Made by a program: the position numbers and the translations under genes
NCBI GenBank assembly: GCA_900545615.1
Contig: UQZM01000062.1
Span: forward strand, 1-10,779
DNA length: 10,779 nt
Origin: an uncultured Collinsella sp.
GTDB lineage: Bacteria > Actinomycetota > Coriobacteriia > Coriobacteriales > Coriobacteriaceae
Direction: 5' to 3'
Shown: positions 1-5,296 of the stretch, piece by piece
Position numbering within the stretch: position 1 is the stretch's first letter
How the letters are laid out: the number at the start of each line of letters is the position of its first letter
The notes under the pieces: model-generated
The model's database searches: none
Told to the model about the DNA's origin: nothing
Seen by the model: only the letters and a program-made list of their open reading frames with translations

Positions 1-1097
1 GTGGCCATATCTCGCTCATGGTCATCCGCGAGATTGTCGAAAACTTTATCCACGCGCACTTTGCCGAGCCTATCATCTCGATTCTGGACGGCGGAGACAC
101 CATCCGCTTTGCCGATCAAGGACCCGGCATCGACGACAAGGAGCGCGCTTTCGACTTTGGCGTTACCAGTGCAAACAGCAAGATGAAGCGCTATATCCGT
201 GGAACCGGAGCAGGGTTTCCCATGGTGCAGGAGTATTTGGAAAACGCCGGCGGTGCCGTATCCATCGAGGACAACATGGGCAACGGCACCGTGGTTACGG
301 TAAGCCTGAACCCTAAACGCGTGCAGGAAATCGAGCGTGCCGGCGGACGCGGTGCTGCCGTGCGGCCCGAGACGGAGCACCCCACATATCCCCTGCCGGG
401 AGCTTTTGCGCAGCAGCCCATGGCAACGCAGCAGATGCAGCCCCCCGTGGGACAGATGCAGCAGCCCGGAATGCTTCCTACACAAGAGCCCCAGGCGACA
501 TCGATGTCGATGCCGCCAAACATGCCAGAGACCATGCCGCTGGCGGATCAGGATGCAGCAGCAATGCAGCAGGCGACGGGAGCACCGGGTGGCCAGCAAA
601 TGGGCTATCAGCCGTACCAACAGGGATATCCATATCAGCAGATGCCGCCACTGGGGTATGGCCAGCAGTTCCCGCAACAGTACCAGCAGGGATATCAGCA
701 GCCGTACCAGCAGATGCCGCAGCAGCAGTACAACCCTTGGGCCCAGCAGATGCCTCCGCAGCCTTACCAACAGTGGCCTCAAAGTTTTCAACAGCAAATG
801 CCGCCGATGCAGAGTTCTCAACAACCAGCAGCTCAAATGATGTATCCTAATGCAGCAAATCAGTATGCGCAGCCACAACCGGACGTGTTCGTAAGCGATC
901 GCGGCAACGCCGCGCTGGGCTATTTGGCGCAAAATCAAGCGTGCGGTGCAACCGATCTGGCGAGGACGTTTGGAAACTCGGCCCCCACTTGGTCACGCAC
1001 GCTCAATGACTTGGCGCAGGCTGGCTTGGTCATCAAGCATGGCCAGAAATACCATCTGACCGAACTCGGCGCCGCTCGCGTGCGAGCTCAGAGCTAA
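1..1097 (+). CDS. Orphan GHKL ATPase with prion-like linker and C-terminal winged helix (5' partial)
   Basis: The reading frame is open from position 3, and the ATP-binding domain is already in its N-box there, so the true start lies upstream. The ATG at 18 would leave an incomplete fold. Visible motifs are an N-box (REIVENFIHAHF, about 24-59), a G1 box (DQGPGI, about 114-131), a G2-like glycine loop (GTGAGFPMV, about 201-227) and a closing GNGTVVTVSL strand, as in histidine kinases and related GHKL ATPases. No phosphoacceptor histidine domain is visible. Next comes a Q/M/P/Y-rich segment (about 405-881); positions 555-881 encode 109 residues with no charged side chain, 38 of them Gln. The last 70 residues (about 882-1094) resemble a winged helix of MarR/ArsR type: recognition-helix-like SAPTWSRTLNDLAQAGLV, then a short wing. 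The stop is 15 bases before the dnaA start, so co-transcription is likely. Function is not known to me; a nucleotide-responsive DNA-binding regulator is an inference. Confidence 0.85.
   Translation, partial: GHISLMVIREIVENFIHAHFAEPIISILDGGDTIRFADQGPGIDDKERAFDFGVTSANSKMKRYIRGTGAGFPMVQEYLENAGGAVSIEDNMGNGTVVTVSLNPKRVQEIERAGGRGAAVRPETEHPTYPLPGAFAQQPMATQQMQPPVGQMQQPGMLPTQEPQATSMSMPPNMPETMPLADQDAAAMQQATGAPGGQQMGYQPYQQGYPYQQMPPLGYGQQFPQQYQQGYQQPYQQMPQQQYNPWAQQMPPQPYQQWPQSFQQQMPPMQSSQQPAAQMMYPNAANQYAQPQPDVFVSDRGNAALGYLAQNQACGATDLARTFGNSAPTWSRTLNDLAQAGLVIKHGQKYHLTELGAARVRAQS
604..760 (+). repeat. Imperfect direct DNA repeats coding the Q/Y-rich segment
   Basis: The unit TACCARCAGGGATATC occurs at 615-630 and 681-696, 66 bases apart. 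CAGCAGATGCCGC occurs at 636-648 and 708-720, 72 bases apart, and again with one change at 744-756, 36 bases later. All spacings are multiples of three, so gain or loss of units keeps the frame. The pattern suggests the low-complexity segment grew by slippage or unequal recombination. Confidence 0.6.
785..823 (+). promoter_or_regulatory. Pair of candidate divergent DnaA boxes inside coding DNA
   Basis: TTTTCAACA at 785-793 and TTCTCAACA at 815-823 lie 30 bases apart, in a locally AT-richer patch (about 780-870) of the otherwise GC-rich upstream gene. The first is the exact reverse complement of the candidate box at 2853-2861 in the dnaA-dnaN gap. Canonical boxes read TTATNCACA; these have A in place of the second C of TCCACA, plus a third-position difference. 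They also encode S-F-Q-Q and S-S-Q-Q in the Gln-rich segment, so codon content alone could explain part of the match. Binding is speculative. Confidence 0.3.
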
Positions 1098-1102
1098 AGA
1101 AC

Positions 1103-1109
1103 GGGAGAG
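1103..1109 (+). promoter_or_regulatory. dnaA ribosome binding site
   Basis: GGGAGAG precedes the GTG at 1113 with about 5 nt between the GGGAG core and the start. It supports the GTG start and sits in the short gap after the upstream stop codon. Confidence 0.7.
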
Positions 1110-1112
1110 ACA

Positions 1113-2837
1113 GTGGACGAGGAAGCAAGCATCATCCTGGGGGATGCCATCGCCTTTTGCCAGCGCGACGGCCAAGATGCACGCCTCATCAACATGCTGG
1201 GGCAATCGCGCGCCATAAGCCTGACCGAAGATACGCTCACGATCGAGGCGCCCTCGCGCTTTGCCATCGCGCAGCTCAAAAAGCATCAGCCGACTATTGA
1301 GGCCTATCTGGAAGAAATCGCCTTTGCACCGATTGCGCTCGACATCGTGGCACCGCAAGGCGCCGCGACGGAATCCGCTGCCGCGACGGCGCCGACCACG
1401 GCTCCCGCTGCTTCCCCGGCGGTGCCGGCCTCCGCAGGCGACGCGCCGACAATCGAGCACCAGCGCAGCGATGTTTCCCGTGAAACCATGGCACCGTTGC
1501 CGACAGCGGCAGCGACGTCAACGAGCGCACCCGTCACGCACATGCCCATCGCTCACGACGCAGCGGCGGGCGCTGATTCGGGCATCGCAATCAAGAACAC
1601 GCTCTCGGCCGATGATTTTCGTCGCATGATGAACCAGATGAAGGGTGGAGCGCCGACTAAATCCACGCAAGCTGCGACCCCCGCTTCACCCATGCCAGCA
1701 CCGACCGTGCCGGCCGAGCAGAATACGGATGGAGCCCCACTCGCCGCGAACTCAAAATTTACCTTTGAGAACTTTGTCTACGGCCCCGAGAACAGCCATG
1801 CCTATCGCTCGGCACTCAAGTTTGCCGCCCTCGCGGACGAGCGCGGCACGTGCACATCACTGTTCATCTACGGCAAATCGGGCCTGGGCAAGACCCACCT
1901 GTTGCTCGCTATCAAAAACGAGCTCGCCGAGAAGTCGCCCGAGATCAAGGTCAAGTATGCCAACTCCCAGGCATATCTGGACGACCTGATGACCGAGTTC
2001 GACCGCCAAAAGAAGAGCAACGCCCCCATCATGCAGGCGTACCACGGCGTGGACGTGCTCATCATCGATGACATCCAAAACATCATCGGCAAGCGCGCGA
2101 GCGTGGACTACTTTTTCCAGCTCATGGACGAGTTCATCCGCAACAACAAGAAGGTCGTCATCGCGGCAGACCGCGCCCCCAAGGACCTGAGCATGGACGA
2201 GCGTCTGACCAGCCGCTTCAACGCCGGCATGCTCTGCCTGGTCGCAGAGCCCAGCTACGAGATGAAATACAAGATCTTGCAGCGCTATTACGAGAACACC
2301 ATCGTCGCCGCTCCCGAGGCAGGCGACGACTCACTGCTGGCGGCCTACGGGGGCGACGGCGGGCACCTGACCGATGAGCACTTTAAGCACATGGCCGAGG
2401 TGTCGGGCACCAACATCCGCGAACTCGAGAGCTTCTGCGAGCGCTGCGCCGGCGAGGCGGGCGACCGCGAGCGCGAGGGCGGGGAGCTCACCTTTGACGA
2501 TATCGACGCCATCGCCAGCCAGTACTTCGACACATCGGCCAAAAAGATCAACGTGCAAACGGTTCAGTCCGTCATCGAAGAGCAGTACGGCGTGACGCAC
2601 GAGGAGCTCATCGGCCCGCGTCGCAACGCCAATATCGCCAAAGCACGCCACATTGCCATCTATCTGGCCATCGAAATGTGCGAGATGACGACCACGGCGG
2701 TGGGCGCCGAATTTGGCAACCGCAACCACTCGACCGTCAGCACGAGTTACAAAAAGGTCCAGAAGATGATCCAGGAAGACCGCACCGTCACCGAAGACCT
2801 CAAGTCGCTGCGCGATAAAATTACACTGCGCTCGTAG
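1113..2837 (+). CDS. dnaA: Chromosomal replication initiator protein DnaA
   Basis: DnaA is an AAA+ ATPase that binds DnaA boxes at oriC, melts the origin and recruits the replicative helicase. The protein is 574 residues, longer than the usual 440-470 or so. Domain I is about residues 1-85 (conserved part LTIEAPSRFAIAQLKKH). Domain II is a long A/P/T-rich linker, about 88-212. Domain III starts near K215, with Walker A GKSGLGKT at 254-261, Walker B VLIIDD at 315-320 and an arginine-finger segment LTSRF. Domain IV has the helix-turn-helix signature GNRNHSTV at 535-542, where most DnaA proteins have GGRDH(T/S)TV. Aligned without gaps to E. coli, R504 matches R399, but T527, T528 and N538 replace L422, P423 and D433. 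The GTG start is supported by its ribosome binding site; the gene probably shares a transcript with the upstream ATPase/wHTH gene. Identity is certain; DNA-binding specificity may be altered. Confidence 0.98.
   Translation: MDEEASIILGDAIAFCQRDGQDARLINMLGQSRAISLTEDTLTIEAPSRFAIAQLKKHQPTIEAYLEEIAFAPIALDIVAPQGAATESAAATAPTTAPAASPAVPASAGDAPTIEHQRSDVSRETMAPLPTAAATSTSAPVTHMPIAHDAAAGADSGIAIKNTLSADDFRRMMNQMKGGAPTKSTQAATPASPMPAPTVPAEQNTDGAPLAANSKFTFENFVYGPENSHAYRSALKFAALADERGTCTSLFIYGKSGLGKTHLLLAIKNELAEKSPEIKVKYANSQAYLDDLMTEFDRQKKSNAPIMQAYHGVDVLIIDDIQNIIGKRASVDYFFQLMDEFIRNNKKVVIAADRAPKDLSMDERLTSRFNAGMLCLVAEPSYEMKYKILQRYYENTIVAAPEAGDDSLLAAYGGDGGHLTDEHFKHMAEVSGTNIRELESFCERCAGEAGDREREGGELTFDDIDAIASQYFDTSAKKINVQTVQSVIEEQYGVTHEELIGPRRNANIAKARHIAIYLAIEMCEMTTTAVGAEFGNRNHSTVSTSYKKVQKMIQEDRTVTEDLKSLRDKITLRS
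1472..1487. promoter_or_regulatory. parS: parS-like ParB binding site within dnaA
   Basis: TGTTTCCCGTGAAACC matches 14 of 16 bases of the widely conserved parS consensus TGTTTCACGTGAAACA; within the 14-base palindromic core only one base differs (A to C). It lies in the poorly conserved domain II of dnaA and encodes residues 121-125, VSRET, the translation typically seen when parS falls in a coding frame. parS sites cluster near oriC in most bacteria, which fits this location. ParB bound here would nucleate the segregation complex and load SMC. ParA and ParB genes are not in the window. Confidence 0.75.
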
Positions 2838-2845
2838 GGAAATAG

Positions 2846-2890
2846 AGACACCTGTTGAAAACTTGTCGAAACCACGGGCATAAGGTGTCT
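2846..2890. repeat. Inverted repeat AGACACCT...AGGTGTCT after dnaA
   Basis: Perfect 8-bp arms at 2846-2853 and 2883-2890 flank a 29-nt loop. There is no T-tract after the right arm, so it does not look like an intrinsic terminator. The loop includes most of the candidate box TGTTGAAAA (2853-2861). It may be an origin structural element or a chance pairing. Confidence 0.45.
2853..2861 (-). promoter_or_regulatory. Candidate divergent DnaA box TTTTCAACA
   Basis: On the minus strand this reads TTTTCAACA, 7/9 to TTATCCACA. The identical 9-mer occurs at 785-793 on the plus strand upstream of dnaA. The TCAACA core is shared with the candidate at 3008-3016. Confidence 0.4.
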
Positions 2891-2934
2891 AAAACCCAAC
2901 CCGCGGTGATGAAAAGTTTTGCGCAGGTTTTGAA

Positions 2935-2943
2935 CGTGGAAAA
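2935..2943 (-). promoter_or_regulatory. Candidate weak DnaA box (TTTTCCACG)
   Basis: CGTGGAAAA reads TTTTCCACG on the minus strand, 7/9 to TTATCCACA and the candidate in the gap that keeps the TCCAC core. It lies beside GGTTTTGAACG (2926-2936), another A/T-tract motif of similar style on the opposite strand. Support is sequence similarity only. Confidence 0.35.
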
Positions 2944-2948
2944 CCACC

Positions 2949-2963
2949 CCTGTTGCACACAGG
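2949..2963. repeat. Short inverted repeat CCTGT...ACAGG
   Basis: CCTGTTGCACACAGG has perfect 5-bp arms around a 5-nt centre. It repeats the CCTGTTG seen at 2851-2857 and contains TTGCACACA (2953-2961), 7/9 to the actinobacterial DnaA box TTGTCCACA. It could be a protein-binding half-site pair within the origin. Confidence 0.35.
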
Positions 2964-3007
2964 TTGCTGTCGATTCTCTTTCTGGGTCTGACCTGCGTCT
3001 TTGGGAG

Positions 3008-3016
3008 TAATCAACA
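3008..3016 (+). promoter_or_regulatory. Candidate DnaA box TAATCAACA next to the trio element
   Basis: TAATCAACA is 7/9 to TTATCCACA and shares TCAACA with the other candidates. It ends 12 nt before the DnaA-trio-like run. In B. subtilis, trio-loading boxes stand just upstream of the trios, so the position is more informative than the sequence match. Confidence 0.45.
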
Positions 3017-3028
3017 GTTTCGTCAGTG

Positions 3029-3043
3029 CTATTACTATTATTA
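3029..3043. promoter_or_regulatory. DnaA-trio-like element (five triplets)
   Basis: The plus strand reads CTA-TTA-CTA-TTA-TTA, so the complementary strand read 3' to 5' is GAT-AAT-GAT-AAT-AAT. All five triplets fit the DnaA-trio consensus 3'-[G/A]A[T/A]-5' known from B. subtilis, where they guide a DnaA filament onto single-stranded DNA. The orientation relative to dnaN and the AT-rich DNA that follows are also as in B. subtilis. Confidence 0.6.
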
Positions 3044-3060
3044 AGATATTTATATCTATA
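3029..3060. other. AT-rich DNA unwinding element candidate
   Basis: This is the most AT-rich stretch noticed in the window, almost free of G and C. It includes the palindrome AGATAT-TT-ATATCT (3044-3057). Its place between the box candidates and dnaN fits a duplex-melting site. Its -10-like sequences could also serve a dnaN promoter, but I cannot define a convincing -35. Confidence 0.5.
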
Positions 3061-3061
3061 G

Positions 3062-3066
3062 AAAGG
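3062..3066 (+). promoter_or_regulatory. dnaN ribosome binding site
   Basis: AAAGG lies 9 nt before the ATG at 3076 and supports that start. Confidence 0.6.
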
Positions 3067-3075
3067 TATTAAAAG

Positions 3076-4179
3076 ATGAAGTTCACCGTCAGCCAGAGCT
3101 CGCTTACACAAGCCATCGGCGTCGTTATGAAGGGTGTCGCTTCGGCATCCACCCTTCCCATCCTGTCGGGCGTGCTCGTCAAGGCGCAAGACGGCATCTT
3201 GGAATTCCAGACCTCTAACTACACTATCTCGATCCGTCATCGCATTGCGGCGCATGTCGAAGAAGAGGGCGAGATGGTTATCCCCTGCAAGATGCTCTCC
3301 AATATCACCAAGACCCTCCCCGATGCCCCGGTCACCTTTGAGCTGTCCGAGCGCCAGGTGCTGATTGGTTGCGAGAAGAGCTCTTTCCGCCTGAACACGC
3401 TCGATGCCAATGACTTCCCCGAGTTTCCGGCCTATGCCATCGAGAGTGCCGTGGAGCTGCCGACCGATATCTTGTCCGAAATGGTCGGCCGCGTGTGGCG
3501 CGTCACCTCGACCGACAAGGCCCGCCCCATCCTAGGCGGCGTGCACATGAAGGTCGAGAACAACACCGTTCGCTTGGTGGCGACCGATTCCTTCCGCTTG
3601 GCCGTGTGCGATACGCAGGTCGAGACCTCGACCCTCGAGGGTTCCTTTGAGCTCAACGTTCCGGCCGACGCCTTTAACGACGCGCTGAACATCATGGCCA
3701 GCCAGGCGACCATCATGATCGGGGCTACCGACACCCAGGTCGTCTTTGAGGCCGGCAACACCACCTACGTGTCGCGCCGCATCGAGGGCGTGTACCCCAA
3801 CTACAAGCAGCTCATCCCCGATTCGTGCGTGACGAGCGTCAAGATCGACGTCGCCGCCTTTAACGCCGCCCTCAAGCGCGTGGCCGTTATCGCGAGCGCC
3901 AACCCCGCCGTCAAGTTCGAGATCGATGTTGAGAACGGGCAGATGGGCCTGTCCTCCATTTCCAATGACCAGGACCTTGCGCAGGAGACGATCGATGTCG
4001 AGGCCGAGGGCGAGTCGGGCACCATCGCCTTCAACTACCACTACATCTTCGGCTGCCTCAATGCCCTGTCCAAGGAGAAGGAGATCACGCTGGAGCTCAA
4101 GAGCTACTCGCAGGCGGGCATCTTCAAGTCCTACGACAAGATCAACTACCTGTACCTGGTCATGCCGGTCCGCATCTAG
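3076..4179 (+). CDS. dnaN: DNA polymerase III beta sliding clamp
   Basis: The sliding clamp is a ring-shaped dimer that encircles DNA and tethers the replicative polymerase, and it also docks repair factors. The 367-residue length matches the family (E. coli 366). The start MKFTVSQSSLTQAIGVVMKG, the STLPILSGVLV segment, the central LGGVHMKVENNTVRLVATDSFRLAV region and the C-terminal YLYLVMPVRI are typical of its three clamp subdomains; the C-terminal MPVR motif closes the partner-binding pocket. The ATG has a plausible ribosome binding site. It follows the candidate origin by position and precedes recF by 10 nt, so dnaN and recF are likely co-transcribed. Nothing looks truncated or frameshifted. 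Confidence 0.98.
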   Translation: MKFTVSQSSLTQAIGVVMKGVASASTLPILSGVLVKAQDGILEFQTSNYTISIRHRIAAHVEEEGEMVIPCKMLSNITKTLPDAPVTFELSERQVLIGCEKSSFRLNTLDANDFPEFPAYAIESAVELPTDILSEMVGRVWRVTSTDKARPILGGVHMKVENNTVRLVATDSFRLAVCDTQVETSTLEGSFELNVPADAFNDALNIMASQATIMIGATDTQVVFEAGNTTYVSRRIEGVYPNYKQLIPDSCVTSVKIDVAAFNAALKRVAVIASANPAVKFEIDVENGQMGLSSISNDQDLAQETIDVEAEGESGTIAFNYHYIFGCLNALSKEKEITLELKSYSQAGIFKSYDKINYLYLVMPVRI

Positions 4180-4189
4180 CAACCGCCCC

Positions 4190-5296
4190 ATGACCATGTT
4201 CGCCCGCGATCTTTCCGTCGCGCACTACCGCAGCTTCGATAGCTATCGCCTTGCCCTGGACGAGGGCGTGACGATACTTGCGGGACCCAACGCGGCGGGA
4301 AAGACCAATCTCATAGAGGCGCTGCAGCTGCTGACGAGCGGCGCCTCGTTTAGGCATCCGACCGCCGCCGAGCTCGTCCATGACGGCGTGGGCTCGTGCA
4401 AGGTCGAGCTGAGGCTCGAGGGCGACGGCCGCGTGCTTGATATGGGATTGAGCGCGGAGGACGGTAAGCGCTCGTTTAGCCGCAACGGCAAGAGATGCTC
4501 TGCCGCCGGTGTGCGCGGGGTCCTGCCGAGCGTGCTGTTTTGCCCCGACCATCTGGACATGGTTAAGCGAGGCGCCAGTGTGCGCCGTGCTGCCCTCGAT
4601 GACTTTGGCATGCAACTGAGCGCACGCTATGCCGATCTTGCGAGCACCTATGGGCGCTGCGTGACCCAGCGTAACGCCTTGCTCAAGGAGGCCTGGTGCT
4701 GCCGCGAGATGCTCGGCGCCTGGAACGATTCGATTGCCCGCGCGGGCTCGGCCCTGCTCGTGCACCGGTTGGCCCTGCTCGACCGGCTGGCGGGCCATGT
4801 GCACACTGCCTACGGGCAAGTGGCGTCCGGCGAGGCCGCCAACGTGACCTATACGTCCACGCTGGGGGATTTGCCCCAGGTCGAGGATCGCGAAGAGCTG
4901 AAGGGCTGGGCGTACGAGCGCATGCTGGCTGCCCTTGATGAGCACGCCGACGAGGAAATTCGCCGCGGCGTGACGTTGGTGGGACCGCATCGCGATGAGA
5001 TTGAGTTCACCGTGGCGGGTCGTTCCGCTCGTTCGTTTGCCAGCCAAGGTCAGCAGCGGACGTTGGTTTTGGCCTGGAAGGTGGCGGAGGTGGCCGTGGC
5101 TCGCGATGTCCTGGGCACCGCCCCATTGCTGCTTTTGGACGACGTGATGAGCGAACTCGACGGCGAACGCCGCGGTGCTTTCCTGCGGCTGATCGGCGAT
5201 GATATCCAGACGGTCATAACCACGACCAACCTGGGGTACTTTACCGATGATCTGCTTGATCGAGCCAAGGTGGTGAGCATGGGTGAGACGTGCTAA
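4190..5296 (+). CDS. recF: DNA replication and repair protein RecF
   Basis: RecF is an ABC-type ATPase that recognises gapped DNA and, with RecO and RecR, helps load RecA at stalled forks. From the ATG at 4190 the protein has 368 residues, the usual family length. Walker A is GPNAAGKTN at 32-40, the ABC signature SQGQQR at 285-290, and Walker B PLLLLDD ends at D317-D318, followed by the D-loop VMSELD. A second ATG at 4196 (366 residues) is equally plausible; neither has a clear Shine-Dalgarno, which suggests translational coupling to dnaN, whose stop is 10 nt upstream. The open frame extends back into dnaN to 3926, but that part is a shadow. The 3' end overlaps the dciA start by 14 nt. Confidence 0.96.
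   Translation: MTMFARDLSVAHYRSFDSYRLALDEGVTILAGPNAAGKTNLIEALQLLTSGASFRHPTAAELVHDGVGSCKVELRLEGDGRVLDMGLSAEDGKRSFSRNGKRCSAAGVRGVLPSVLFCPDHLDMVKRGASVRRAALDDFGMQLSARYADLASTYGRCVTQRNALLKEAWCCREMLGAWNDSIARAGSALLVHRLALLDRLAGHVHTAYGQVASGEAANVTYTSTLGDLPQVEDREELKGWAYERMLAALDEHADEEIRRGVTLVGPHRDEIEFTVAGRSARSFASQGQQRTLVLAWKVAEVAVARDVLGTAPLLLLDDVMSELDGERRGAFLRLIGDDIQTVITTTNLGYFTDDLLDRAKVVSMGETC
5267..5275 (+). promoter_or_regulatory. dciA ribosome binding site inside recF
   Basis: AAGGTGGTG, one change from AAGGAGGTG, ends 7 nt before the GTG at 5283. It supports that start and therefore the 14-nt overlap with recF. Confidence 0.6.

Larger units (their letters stand above)
555..881 (+). other. Prion-like uncharged Q/Y/P/M-rich segment
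   Basis: By direct count this stretch encodes 109 residues with no Lys, Arg, Asp, Glu or His, including 38 Gln and 12 Tyr. It contains recurring units such as YQQGYPYQQMPP, YQQGYQQPYQQMP and YNPWAQQMPPQPYQQ. The composition resembles yeast prion domains (Sup35 N-domain oligopeptide repeats) and other Q/Y-rich phase-separating segments. It links the ATPase domain to the winged helix. Actual condensate or amyloid behaviour is inferred from composition only; a simple flexible linker is the main alternative. Confidence 0.7.
2838..3075. other. oriC: dnaA-dnaN intergenic region, candidate replication origin (oriC)
   Basis: The 238-bp gap carries no open gene. It combines several origin-like elements: divergent DnaA-box-like 9-mers (2853-2861, 2935-2943, 3008-3016), three CCTGTTG/TCAACAG-type motifs, inverted repeats (2846-2890, 2949-2963, 3044-3057), a run of DnaA-trio-like triplets (3029-3043) and an AT-rich stretch up to dnaN. 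The layout, with box, short spacer, trios and AT-rich DNA before dnaN, matches the unwinding side of the Bacillus subtilis origin. I find no canonical TTATNCACA or TTGTCCACA on either strand. An additional or alternative origin upstream of the window cannot be excluded. Confidence 0.65.

Noticed and set aside
46..54. TTATCCACG, 8/9 to the canonical DnaA box
   Set aside because: It lies in the conserved N-box coding region (N-F-I-H-A), isolated and about 1 kb from dnaA. The codons explain it, so I do not list it as a site, although it is the closest canonical match noticed in the window.
1..186. GTG-initiated frame from position 1
   Set aside because: Ser/Arg/Thr-rich shadow of the ATPase domain read in frame 3, which contains clear N-box and G1 motifs.
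3927..3935. TGTTGAGAA in dnaN (TTCTCAACA on minus), and similar TCAACA hits at 1186-1194, 8014-8022 and 9003-9011
   Set aside because: Isolated matches in conserved coding DNA, readily explained by Val/Ile/Leu-Asn codons; they show the TCAACA core alone is not specific.
3926..4189. 88-codon upstream extension of the recF frame into dnaN
   Set aside because: The extension is Arg/Ser-rich shadow of dnaN. RecF similarity begins at the ATG codons at 4190/4196.
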